Source: Macquaria australasica (Eukaryota > Chordata > Actinopteri > Centrarchiformes > Percichthyidae). From it: a stretch of DNA of 64,000 nt. The position numbers were made by a program, and so were the translations under genes. The notes under the pieces were generated by a model. That model saw only the letters and a list, made by a program, of their open reading frames with translations, was not told the origin of the DNA and searched no databases. Below are positions 23,201-29,672 of this stretch, in pieces. The stretch is from NCBI GenBank assembly GCA_005408345.1, contig SEMN01000185.1, forward strand, positions 806,001 to 870,000, read 5' to 3'. Numbering within the stretch: position 1 is the stretch's first letter; each line of letters starts with the position of its first letter.

Positions 23201-25990
23201 CATCCATAAACTGCATTTAGGCTCCTACAGAGATCTACTTCTGTATGACCCAGGTTGTTTGCCTGAACTTGCTCGCAGGCTTCACTCCAATATCAGACAT
23301 GTTGACTAAGCCCTACTTTTTTTTTTTTTTTTTTTACAAAAATAACAACTCTCAATCAATTTTCAAATCTTCGCAGACTGATTTTCATAAGGAAATAAAG
23401 CGCTTCCAGGACGCAAAGGAAACACATTAAAATGTCTTAAAACTATCATCTGCTAATTGGAAATCGGCATGTTGTAATTGAGATTGAAAAAGTGAATGCA
23501 AATAGGCTTAAAATTAAACTTAAAGCCAACTCAAGATCACTGGTAGAGATCTTAGCTTGGTGGAAATGATCTCTCCACTGGAAGATAATAGCTAGCATTA
23601 TTTAGGATATAAAGTATGGTCTCAATTATGAGAAACTGCATACCCCTGCCACGGGAGGCTGCACCATCTCAAGAATAGTCCTTGTCTACAGTGATTACTT
23701 GAAGGCATCACAAGATATGTTTAATTAGTATTAAATACATCACTTTGAACAGTGCCCTAATTTTGGCACTAGCAGCAGAAAATCCTGCATTTTCTTCAGT
23801 AGCAAGGCCATTTTGTACACATGACATGTGTACATTACATCCTGCACACACACACACACACACACACTTTTTATGCCATAGAGTGACTGTACACACCCAC
23901 ATGAACACACTACATCATCTGTGATCCACTGTCACCAAATGACCCCCGTTTATCCTGGTAAAGTCAGTGATCTCAGAGATTCCGTGCAAGCGCCCGGCAT
24001 AATGCTGCCATCTGATTATTACAGGATCTTCTGTTCGCTTTGCAAGTGAACACAAAAGCTGCCCTTAACTCAGATAGAGGGGTGGACGCGGGGGGGTGTG
24101 GGGTATCACAAAGCAGCAACTGTCAAACACCAGGACTTCCATTACCATGAACTTCCATTACATTATTTATACCACACCAGAGTATCCCTCAGTGGAACTT
24201 ATTTCGACTCTAACTGCGAGAGTAACAAAGTCTCAATGGCTGTGATCTCTTTGATATCCAACATGACAATCACTGCATTATCTCAGACTGACTGCAGGAG
24301 AAGTGTCTGTCTGTTTGCTGTACGACGCTCTTGTAGATGCAGCAGATTGTGAACAAAGCGTATCGATGTGATCTAGCAGGGTAGAGCACAATTACAGGGC
24401 AGAAAAGTGCCACTTCAAGCAGCAGCAGCAGCAGCAACACCAGCCCCAGAAATAGACAGTTTCCCTTGAGAACAGTGCAGAGGAAAGCTAGAAATCTCTC
24501 TCACCCCCCTCAAGTTAAATATGCTGTCCTACATAAGTTTGCCTCTGAGCTGCAGGGTCTGATGAGACTGGTGGTGTGCACGCTGGGACTGAGGCTGACT
24601 GAAAGAAAGTGCCAGTAATCAATGTATTTAAGTTTGAAGTTCCCTACACGTTCAAAAGAGAGACTATTTTGTCAATAGGATATTTACTGACAATGCATTG
24701 TATTGTCTAATCCTTGATCCCTTGTGACATTTCTGCCAAAAATGTCTATGAAGACCCTAACAACTACAGCCAGTGGGGGAATGTAACTAAGTACATTCAC
24801 TCAAGTACAGTTTTGAGGTACTTGTACTTTACTTGAGTATTTCCATTTTATGCTACTTTCTACTTCTACTCCACTACATTTCAGAGGGAAATGCTGTACT
24901 TTTTACTGCACTACATTTATTTGACAGCTATAGTTACTTTTCAGATTAAGATTTGGGGCCCCTTGGCACATTTCAGATGTCTATGAGTTGTTAGCAGTTA
25001 CACCAAAGAGTGATTTACTCTATAAACTTCTCAAATGGTTTCATGTAAATAGCTGTTCAAGGCTAAAATTGGTAAAAATATTCAATAGTTCCCAAGAAAA
25101 AGAAAAGATGCAGTCCAGAGTCTAAAGAATGAATACAAATGTATGTAGCAGAACTTTGTCTTTTCTTCTTTTCTAACAAAATAATCATCTCAGGGCCACC
25201 TAGATTTAGGGGCCCGACCCTTATTAGGAACAACTAGATTACACAACTTAACTGAAATACTTACTGAAGTTCTTTAAATACATTTATGATTATTCTTCTG
25301 TGCTTAAACTTAAGTTGAATTTCAAATGCAGGGCTTTGACTTATTTAGATTCCTGGTACTTGTACTTAAGTAAAGGATTTGAATACTGGATACAATAAGA
25401 AGTTACAGCTGTCAGTCACAGTCAATGGATCACACATAATAATACATATATTTGAAGAGGGATGCAGCATCAGTTTCAATTCCCTCTGACTTTGACATGA
25501 ACTGACAAATTCAAAGTCTTGATGCAGCTGGGGTGCAAATCAAATATTCTAATAATCCAAGACCTTCAGAAAGCCTAGCTGTAACTGACTTAAAAACATC
25601 AGCAGTGTGAATAAGTAACCTATTCGCGTTATGGTTTTTGAAGAAAAAACAACCTCCTGGGTCGTGTAGCCTATTTATGAAAAGCATGTAATCTGACTTG
25701 AACTCAATATGACCGCTTGGAAGATACAAGAACATGGAGACATGAGGCTATCTACAAGCTGTTTTGCTGTTGCTGTTGTGTGATGAAACATGTTTCTTTT
25801 AATGCAAATACCTAATGAGTAATTTGCCCGTTTTCTTTTAAATAAATCACAAAATAACTTCTTCACATAGCACCCTCGCTCTCACCTCATCCTCCAGCAG
25901 TGGAGGCAGATGGTCCAGTTCATAACATCCGTCTCTTTCCTCAGCTTTCTCCAAGTATGTGACCGCTGCATCACTCCCCGAAGTCTCCAT
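528..25990 (-). CDS. kndc1: KNDC1 (very-KIND RasGEF), 5' 17 coding exons, 3' end off window
   Basis: Split gene, coding join (minus strand, 5' to 3'): 25990-25886, 21184-20986, 18042-17984, 14528-14382, 12919-12802, 12713-12574, 11753-11121, 9987-9873, 9578-9507, 9300-9239, 9149-8991, 6856-6779, 6576-6489, 6145-5953, 5464-4746, 3267-3129, 787-528. All junctions are GT-AG and every phase joins, giving about 1,095 codons. KIND1 (kinase C-lobe-like, catalytically dead) covers exons 2-5 and contains ENVSLADILSLRD and TLCITPDTLAFN, very close to mammalian KNDC1. KIND2 covers exons 8-12. Known of the family: KNDC1 is a neuronal Ras exchange factor; KIND2 binds MAP2 and the protein restrains dendrite growth. 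The human protein is about 1,750 residues, so the RasGEF N-motif and catalytic domain should lie left of base 1. Identity is very sure; exon edges are by eye. Confidence 0.95.
1397..1446 (+). repeat. (C)n(CCA)n(CA)n compound microsatellite
   Basis: C run, then CCACCACCA, then about fifteen CA units. In KNDC1 intron 16; gives spurious His/Thr open frames. Confidence 0.95.
2271..2548. mobile_element. degraded ATTAATCG-type MITE-like repeat
   Basis: Shares with 26715-27032 the phrases TTTTCACATTTGAGAAGCTG and AAATGACTTAAACAATTAAT and the flanking ATTAATTGATT-type ends. Heavily mutated. Lies in KNDC1 intron 16. Confidence 0.5.
3129..3267 (-). CDS. kndc1: KNDC1 exon 16, highly conserved block
   Basis: A 139-bp exon encoding (G)EYIFSLKDLQYHTFASVV then KERFSDLYWEDDLL and GVLHCLVNYSPST. 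The sequence is dense in aromatic and hydrophobic residues and looks structured, like the conserved stretch of KNDC1 between KIND2 and RasGEF. Donor GTGAGT is strong; acceptor TTTTCCGAG is unusual (G before AG) but the phase fits exon 15. Confidence 0.88.
4054..4652 (+). mobile_element. CAGTGGTTC-type element with internal tandem units
   Basis: Begins GTGGTTGCAACCTTTTCTGT and carries CTCAAGTACCCCTTTATT, as does the copy at 52635-53367. Its centre (about 4300-4450) repeats a TATCCATTACTTTTAGCT-like unit of roughly 40 bases several times. The right end is degraded. Sits in KNDC1 intron 15. Confidence 0.6.
4746..5464 (-). CDS. kndc1: KNDC1 exon 15, long central exon
   Basis: A 719-bp exon, 239 full codons, phase 1 out at donor GTATGT. 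Starts TVDEFTKSSERIEERG; mostly Ser/Pro/Asn-rich, ending LLKGEFSLDGYLDNGHEDIV. The last 30 residues are acidic-hydrophobic and lead straight into the conserved block of exon 16, so they probably belong to the module before the RasGEF N-motif. Acceptor TTTTACAG. Confidence 0.88.
5583..5850 (+). mobile_element. left half of TTTGGGAAATACGCTTATTCG-type TIR element
   Basis: Reads ACATTTCGGGAAATACGCTT, then CTTGCTGAGATGAGAAGATT and AACAGCTAGCCTGACTCTGT. The family's two ends are inverted copies of this start; a complete pair is seen at 48790-49795. Only the left half remains here, in KNDC1 intron 14. Confidence 0.65.
5953..6145 (-). CDS. kndc1: KNDC1 exon 14, linker
   Basis: A 193-bp exon encoding (G)FVPMATESRLAPVPGPVPHS and ending ERKHLGAAIA(G). 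Proline-rich then acidic (NEGDSEEERKHL). Donor GTAGGA; phases agree with exons 13 and 15. Confidence 0.85.
6489..6576 (-). CDS. kndc1: KNDC1 exon 13, post-KIND2 linker
   Basis: An 88-bp Ser/Asp-rich exon (PASKSSDADDLSSTGTHQ, then SFEDSAQNNS), phase 0 in and 1 out. Acceptor TTTCTTTCAG, donor GTAGGA. No domain; disordered linker. Confidence 0.82.
6779..6856 (-). CDS. kndc1: KNDC1 exon 12, end of KIND2
   Basis: Twenty-six codons, SCRDYLSCQGTNVETVWNNL then ITRVHP. It continues the last KIND helix. Phase 0 both sides, donor GTAAAC; the acceptor chosen (TTCCAG) keeps the CxxYL helix intact. Confidence 0.85.
6857..8990 (-). other. KNDC1 intron 11
   Basis: Holds the repeat at 7490-8105. The rest is AT-rich; a 121-codon plus-strand open frame at 8208-8573 shows no recognisable motif or composition bias and is taken as chance. 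Confidence 0.7.
7490..8105. mobile_element. dispersed non-coding repeat with internal duplication
   Basis: Runs from CCATGCTAGCAGCTCTGTGA to GAGCCATGTCGCGAGAG. Internally it repeats the phrase GTCACCAAA(G)TCAGTA(A)GG(A)TTCATCCTCTG at about 7783 and 7935. It resembles an abundant non-autonomous DNA repeat of percomorph fish. No coding capacity. In KNDC1 intron 11. Confidence 0.6.
8991..9149 (-). CDS. kndc1: KNDC1 exon 11, KIND2 C-terminal helices
   Basis: Fifty-three codons: VCVYGVAAILWASAKFSLSP, a basic RKLKRLLLEMAKR helix, then the ERP motif equivalent to the kinase alpha-G/H region. Ends MAKK at donor GTATTA. Phase 0 on both sides. Confidence 0.9.
9239..9300 (-). CDS. kndc1: KNDC1 exon 10, KIND2 APE motif
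   Basis: A 62-bp exon encoding (G)PRDEFYLAPEYQEHGIVTEK. It keeps a true APE triplet, as in the activation segment of active kinases. Phase 0 out at donor GTCTGT. Confidence 0.9.
9507..9578 (-). CDS. kndc1: KNDC1 exon 9, KIND2
   Basis: A 72-bp exon encoding (A)YLCLDTVYVGCEGEVLFLKP then KNI. It matches the position of the TLCITPDTLAFN strand pair of KIND1. Donor GTAGGT, phase 1 out. Confidence 0.9.
9873..9987 (-). CDS. kndc1: KNDC1 exon 8, KIND2 start
   Basis: Encodes WISLRELLTRCGRRLTVNEL then WTLCYTCLSSLQTYIDFP: the second KIND module opens with the same SLxxLL / ELWxLC pattern as KIND1 in exon 2. Phase 0 in, phase 1 out; acceptor CTACCCAG, donor GTGATT. KIND2 is the family's MAP2-binding module. 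Confidence 0.92.
9988..11120 (-). other. KNDC1 intron 7
   Basis: AT-rich, no open frame of note, no repeat family recognised with confidence. Nothing else seen. Confidence 0.7.
11121..11753 (-). CDS. kndc1: KNDC1 exon 7, long low-complexity linker
   Basis: A 633-bp exon of 211 codons, uninterrupted, phase 0 on both sides. The protein is Ser/Asn/Glu/Cys-rich and probably disordered, with a basic patch SPVRRRAQQRLNRVRG and a second one SNRLQRLNRGKS, which could be phosphorylation or binding sites. Acceptor CTGCAG; the donor GTTAGC is weak but is the only one that joins in phase to KIND2. It separates the two KIND modules. Confidence 0.85.
12340..12432. mobile_element. end fragment of GAATCGTTGAA-type repeat
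   Basis: Contains GAATCGTTGAACTGAATTGT and ends AAGGTTCCCACCCCTA, a terminus typical of a fish non-autonomous DNA element. In KNDC1 intron 6; only about 90 bases remain. Confidence 0.45.
12574..12713 (-). CDS. kndc1: KNDC1 exon 6, inter-KIND linker
   Basis: Phase 1 in, phase 0 out at donor GTATGT. Encodes (D)GQEGSWEARWQHPKP, RCLLKRLSSDDNT and ends GLSRQQ. No domain is recognised; hydrophilic linker. Confidence comes from clean splice sites and phase agreement on both sides. Confidence 0.82.
12802..12919 (-). CDS. kndc1: KNDC1 exon 5, end of KIND1
   Basis: Encodes DILSLAEARLSHTFSAAVCR and KLSSIGRRQLSIES. It continues the DRP motif of exon 4 into the last KIND helix and a VGRR-like stretch that resembles human KNDC1. 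The acceptor at 12920-12921 (CCAACAG) keeps frame with exon 4. A second, pyrimidine-richer acceptor 49 bp further in (exon from 12870) would break frame with exon 4, so it was not used. Confidence 0.85.
12920..14381 (-). other. KNDC1 intron 4, AT-rich with simple repeats
   Basis: Strongly AT-rich. Holds (AT)n at about 13371-13389, an ATG/ATT microsatellite at about 13461-13520, and just after it a short telomere-like stretch (13518-13535). No exon or other gene seen. Confidence 0.7.
14382..14528 (-). CDS. kndc1: KNDC1 exon 4, KIND1 C-terminal helices
   Basis: Forty-nine codons starting GHVYSLGSTLSAALSF, followed by an acidic helix rich in Glu/Leu and ending EDRPLLQ. VYSLG corresponds to the kinase alpha-F region. 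Phase 0 on both sides; donor GTATGA. Confidence 0.92.
14735..14880 (-). repeat. possible degraded tRNA-derived SINE fragment
   Basis: On the minus strand 14768-14778 reads GGTTCAAATCC, one change from the pol III B box, preceded by TCTGCGATGTGAACTCAGAA. No convincing A box or 3' tail. Weak call; a chance match is possible. Confidence 0.25.
15790..16318 (-). mobile_element. CAGTGGTGG-type MITE-like repeat, inverted copy
   Basis: Right end reads CAGTACTTGAGTAAATGTAC then TTACTTTCCTCCACTG, the terminal inverted repeat in reverse. The interior (TACTTTATATACTGCTGGGT, GCAAAGTAACTAGTAACTAA) is typical of the family. About 100 unrelated bases near 15960-16090 look like a secondary insertion. Confidence 0.65.
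16600..17225 (+). mobile_element. 5'-truncated L2-clade LINE remnant
   Basis: The plus-strand frame ending at 16977 gives TKKRDHITPVLASLHWLPVC, HISDLLVPYSP, LRSSGRGFLSVPEARLKK and FAVRPRGSG. That order of motifs is the C-terminal end of L2/CR1-type reverse transcriptase ORF2. Downstream come the 3' UTR phrase GTGAAACACTTTGTAA and AAAGTGCTCTATAGATAAAG, then a TAT/ATT tail. It is 5'-truncated, with missing segments relative to intact family members, and non-functional. It lies in KNDC1 intron 3. The frame from 16324 to about 16600 is not clearly LINE. Confidence 0.85.
17984..18042 (-). CDS. kndc1: KNDC1 exon 3, KIND1 activation-segment-like region
   Basis: A 59-bp exon, 2 nt completing an Asp codon plus 19 codons: DPEGSFVPPEFDSTGSTFE. 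The VPPE motif sits where active kinases carry APE. Acceptor CTGCAG, donor GTGAGA, phase 0 out. Confidence 0.92.
18634..18728. other. assembly gap (95 N)
   Basis: Run of 95 Ns in KNDC1 intron 2, directly next to a long pyrimidine-rich tract. The sequence before the gap is purine-rich (GGAAGAAGAAGGAGG), so the unread part may be a difficult inverted or low-complexity repeat. The gap falls between exons and does not touch coding sequence. Confidence 0.98.
18729..19100 (+). repeat. long polypyrimidine tract (TTTCC/TCTCC-type)
   Basis: About 370 bases almost wholly C and T on the plus strand, built from irregular CCTTT, TTTCC and CTCCT units. It gives spurious Ser/Phe/Leu-rich open frames. Such homopurine-homopyrimidine DNA can form triplexes and is often collapsed in assemblies. 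Confidence 0.9.
20266..20295 (+). repeat. (GT)n microsatellite
   Basis: About 15 GT units in KNDC1 intron 2; a shorter GT run lies at 20113-20130. Confidence 0.95.
20986..21184 (-). CDS. kndc1: KNDC1 exon 2, KIND1 domain start
   Basis: Acceptor CCACAG, donor GTGAGT; phase 0 in, phase 1 out. It encodes ENVSLADILSLRD, then LSEEEVWAVCAECVLALQSI, TLCITPDTLAFN and NVCFMEQLS. This is the diagnostic first half of the KIND fold (kinase C-lobe-like helices and the degenerate catalytic-loop strand pair). It is the exon that identifies the gene. Confidence 0.95.
23845..23867 (+). repeat. (CA)n microsatellite
   Basis: About 11 CA units in KNDC1 intron 1. Confidence 0.95.
24771..25392 (+). mobile_element. 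CAGTGGTGG-type MITE-like repeat, near full length
   Basis: Starts CAGTGGGGGAATGTAACTAA and contains TTTTGAGGTACTTGTACTTT, CTCCACTACATTTCAGAGGG, and GAGTTGTTAGCAGTTACACC; the right end has GTACTTGTACTTAAGTAAAG. Copies recur through the window in both orientations. Non-coding, so mobilised in trans if it is a DNA transposon derivative. Confidence 0.7.
25886..25990 (-). CDS. kndc1: KNDC1 exon 1 (start codon)
   Basis: Thirty-five codons beginning METSGSDAAVTYLEK and ending PPLLEDE at donor GTGAGA, phase 0. The ATG has G at -3 and G at +4, a good initiation context. The reading frame extends upstream only through a TTG, so this is the first in-frame ATG of the open stretch. The acidic end (LPPLLEDE) aligns with the human N-terminus just before KIND1. 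The exon sits at the edge of a CpG-rich block, as expected for a first exon. Confidence 0.88.
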
Positions 25991-26450
25991 TGCAGCAACT
26001 TTGATTCCCTCAAGTAGTACAGCGAATTTCGGCCCAGACAACAGCGCTTCCAGTCGAGACAGATGGCATGCCCGAGCCCTCCGGGTGCACCGAGCACGAC
26101 TACTTGCTGCAGTCCAGCAGCCAGACGACGGTCACTGCGGGACACTCGGGTCCAAAAACAACGCCGGAGTAAACGTGGAAAGCACGGCAATGCGCCTGAA
26201 TCGACCCTCTACGGCGCGCTGGGGGAGGAGGAGGCGGCGGTGGGGGTTGCTGGCCAGTGTTTGAGGCTGCCATGGCTACTACACCTCCACAGAAACAGGC
26301 GACACACTGAAGGCGATCATGAGCTGCAGTTTTCTGAGTCCTCCCCTCCCCGTGGAGTGGAGGAGCCGGTGTTGGCAGAGTGGAGTGCTGCTGCCTGCAT
26401 GCTACAGTTGGCTCCACGCCTCCGTCCACAGAGTGACTCATATTCATCAC
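25991..26450 (-). promoter_or_regulatory. kndc1: KNDC1 5' leader and CpG-rich promoter region
   Basis: The block immediately upstream of the KNDC1 start codon is clearly richer in G+C and in CpG than the AT-rich flanks, and carries G/C homopurine runs such as the GGAGGAGG stretch near 26224-26240. No TATA box stands out. This fits a CpG-island promoter with a 5' untranslated leader. The exact transcription start cannot be read from sequence alone. Confidence 0.55.
26100..26273 (-). other. upstream ORF in the KNDC1 leader (57 codons, polyproline)
   Basis: Same strand as KNDC1, starting at an ATG in a strong context (GTAGCCATGG) and stopping 109 bases before the KNDC1 start. It encodes MAASNTGQQ, nine prolines, then ARRRGS and an ordinary tail. 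If transcription begins upstream of 26273 it would be a translated or scanned uORF able to damp KNDC1 translation. It resembles no protein I know and may simply be chance coding in GC-rich DNA. Confidence 0.35.
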
Positions 26451-26548
26451 TTACTCCTCATTATCTCCTCTTATTCCTGTGATCTGGCTTTGACTGAGGT
26501 GTTGTGCCATTAATATGTACTTTCATTACTCCACTAGACTGTAGCCTA

Positions 26549-27232
26549 CAAGTGGTGGAATGTAACTATTTACTCAAGTACTGTGTAAGGACACATTTGA
26601 GGTACTTTACTAGTTACTTTTAATAAAATTACATTTTTTGCATACAAAGCATACAAAGAGCTTATAAAATATGATGTTTTGTTATAATTTAAACTACCCA
26701 ACAGTATGTACAATTACAGCTGAAATTAGTCGATTAATCAATTGACAGAAAACTAACTGGCAACTATTTTTGATAATCGTTTAAGTCACTTTCCATGCAA
26801 AAACATTTCATGGTTCCAGCTTCTCAAATGTGAGGATTTTCTGCTTTTCCTTTTTAATTATTTTAATTTATTTTGAAGTTTGGACTGTTGGTTGGACAAA
26901 ATAAGCATTGTGAAGGTGTCACTTTGGGCTATGAGAACTTGTAACAGGCATTTCTCACTATTTTCAGATTTTCTACAAACCAAACAATTAATCGATTAAT
27001 CGAGGAAATAATCATTAGTTGCAGTCTGATACAAAATAGTTCAAAATCAGCTCCACCTCAAACAACTACAGCAGTAAAATCCTGCTTTTATATGAATGAA
27101 TGAGTAATAATAAACTAATGAAATAATATATAATTTTATAATGGTCACATGGGCCATTTTTCTGCATTGAGCACTTTCACCTTTAATATTTAAATAATTA
27201 GTACTTTTACTTAAGTAAAGGAGTGTCTACTA
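26549..27232 (+). mobile_element. CAGTGGTGG-type repeat split by a second element
   Basis: Left part AAGTGGTGGAATGTAACTAT to about 26700; right part from AGCTCCACCTCAAACAACTA to TACTTTTACTTAAGTAAAGG. Between them lies the ATTAATCG-type element at 26715-27032, so the latter inserted later. Confidence 0.65.
26715..27032. mobile_element. ATTAATCG-type MITE-like repeat, nested
   Basis: Left end ACAGCTGAAATTAGTCGATT, right end AATTAATCGATTAATCGAGG then TAATCATTAGTTGCAG: the two ends are roughly inverted copies (CAGCTGAAATTAGTCGATTA versus TTAGTTGCAG). Length about 320. Sits inside the element at 26549-27232. Confidence 0.65.
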
Positions 27233-27879
27233 TTTGCAAATGGTCTGTGCTAAGCCTACTAACTAAACTATAATTATGCCAAAATTCTAATAATACTCAA
27301 TGCTAAAATTAAAAATACTACAATAATACTATTGGGACATTAATCATTATACCATTATATTTGTTAAGTATAACTGTAGTTTTTTGTAGTTATTGGGGCA
27401 AAGAAGTGACTGATGTCCACAGCTTCTTCTGTGGATTATCCAGAGTGACAGGGATATTGTTTGTTTTTTATTATTATAAAATTATTATTATTGATAAGCT
27501 GTCATACAAACAAAAACTTACTTAACTCCACTGCACTGTATTGTTGTTAAAGCAGAACTCTCAGTGCTCTCAGTCCTCTTTACCTCACTGATATTTGCCC
27601 AGGCTTTGAAGACTTCCCCAGTCTTGTTATATACCAGACTTAAACCGCAGCCCTCAGTTGGCGACCTACTTTGGAGGCAAAGTCTTGACTTTCAGGAAAG
27701 CAGCTGGTCCATAGCAGGAGAACATAGTACCTCAATCCTACTCTCCTGAGGAACGTGAGATCCTCAGCCATGCAACCCTTCCTGCTTTCATATTACTAAT
27801 GCAGTCACACTCTTGCACACTTGTAGATCAATACTATTTGTACACACTCTGATCCATCTTAACTGCCCACTCCGTTTGA

Positions 27880-28390
27880 ATATCATAGCTAGTGATGGTG
27901 GAGAGCCTGTCTGGGTGCCAGCTGAGCCCAGGGTGGGGTGGGAATGAGATTGCTATGATGCTGGCGGTGCCCTGTGGCTGCTGAGCAGTGATAGAGGGGC
28001 CTCTCTGGCCAGGCAGAGGGGAGCCACTATTAGATTTGTTGACTGCTCAGTGTCCTGGCATGTCGAGATAATAGAGGGAAATACTTTTACTTCAGCAGCC
28101 AGGCAATTAATGTGATCGTACATATTCTGGCATATCCCCTGAATGGCTTATTACTTGGGAACAAGGCAGTCTATTTGATCCTTGTTGGCATTGTACAGTA
28201 GCCAAGTGAGAGATACATTCAGAAGGTATTTCATCTTCAAAAGGATTAGCTCCTAATGTGGAAATACTGCACAGCTCCCCGCCGCTGGGAACGGCTGAAT
28301 CATTTACAGCGAGGCAGCACTTGGCGGGGATGAGCTTGACATTGAAATCATCTGATAGTATTATGACTGCTCCGTTCTGTTTATTCTCAT
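27880..28390. promoter_or_regulatory. candidate distal cis-regulatory element upstream of KNDC1
   Basis: A unique block about 2 kb upstream of the KNDC1 start, free of the repeat families around it, with GC content above the flanks and factor-site-like words such as GGCAATTAATGTGATCG (homeodomain-type TAAT core), GTGCCAGCTGAGC (E-box CAGCTG) and CATTGAAATCATC. Composition resembles conserved non-coding elements near neural genes. Inference only. Confidence 0.3.
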
Positions 28391-29172
28391 ATTTTAGACA
28401 CTTTTTCTTTCTTTCTAATTCTTCAAAATTAATTTTTTAACTCAGCTACATTTTCCAGAATGAAAAAGAAGGGGTATCTTTAAACTCTTTTCAGTTTGAT
28501 TATGGCAACTCCAAACAGACACATTTGAAGTGTAAGTAAACACTCAGTGACAAATGCTCCATTCACTTTTTGGGTTAAAACATTCAAGCAATGTTGCACT
28601 TTATGCCACACGCCAATCAAGGATGTCACGGCAGCTGTTTTGTCTTTTACAGCTGGTTCCACAATATGATAAAAAGAAAAATGTAGAAACATAGAGAGCT
28701 GTGTCCTTTGAGATCATTCCCAGAGTCTCCTTTGATTCGTTGTTGTCTCTTTCTTACAGTGCCTACAGTTGCCCTCAGTGTTTTCCCGCCAGTCCCAGCC
28801 ACCTGATCCCAGCTGCCCCCGTAGTACCTGCTCACTTCCACCTACACCTTTTTCAGATTGTCTACTGAGCCATCCAAAGCATAGCGTTTTGCCTGTTTTC
28901 TGCCTGCTCTGTTGATGACCCCTGCCTGCTAGTTTCTGCTCTTTTGGACTTGGTTGCCTGTTGCAGGTGTTTATTTTTTTTCTTTACTCCATCAGCCACC
29001 TGTGGGTCATGCTTTTGGGTCCAAACAGTCGCAACAGAAGTGTAAGTAAAATATGTGATTGTGATAATAACAGAGCTCATTTAGTTGTTTTTGTCTTTTT
29101 TGTATGGGTGTGAAAATTAAGCTGTTTGTCCCTACAGTTCATCTTGGGGTCAAGGAAGAATCTAGATGCATG

Positions 29173-29672
29173 GTACAGAGTTCCCACACATTTTTACCAA
29201 TGAATTTTCAAAACTTTTCCATAATATTTTACCCTATTCCCACAACTTTATTTAAGTAGTTTAAAATAGGTAGGCCTATATAACGATCATAGGGTGCAGG
29301 CTCTCTGGAGCCATGTATTATTGTATTATTTTTGTCGTTCGAAAGCCAAACATTATTAAACATGCACTTCCCAGGCATTTGTGGATAAGCAAGCTTCTAG
29401 CGCTTGCTAACTTCAGACATTCCCGCCGCCGACTAGCTGCATACGCCAATGTATCACGTGATACTAGTGATGTTTCAACGGTCACGCAACGCAGCACTAG
29501 ATTTGAAATTAGTAAGATGTGGAATGTATTTCGCGTAACGTTATGTTTTGGGATTTTTATGAACATATTTTAAACAATATCCAAAACAATGTATATTCAA
29601 AACTTTTTAAAAACATTTTGACAATTTCATAACTTTTCCAGGAATTTCATGATCGTGGGAACCCTGATGTTC
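29173..29672. mobile_element. AGGGTTCCCAC-type TIR element
   Basis: Left end CAGAGTTCCCACACATTTTT with CAAAACTTTTCC; right end ACTTTTCCAGGAATTTCATG then CGTGGGAACCCTGAT. The ends are inverted copies (GAGTTCCCAC versus GTGGGAACCC). About 500 bases; open frames inside resemble no transposase. Confidence 0.65.

Larger units (their letters stand above)
21185..25885 (-). other. KNDC1 intron 1
   Basis: Long first intron. Holds a (CA)n at 23845-23867 and a MITE-like repeat at 24771-25392. The remainder (21185-23840, 23870-24770, 25393-25885) shows no exon, RNA gene or recognised repeat. Confidence 0.7.
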
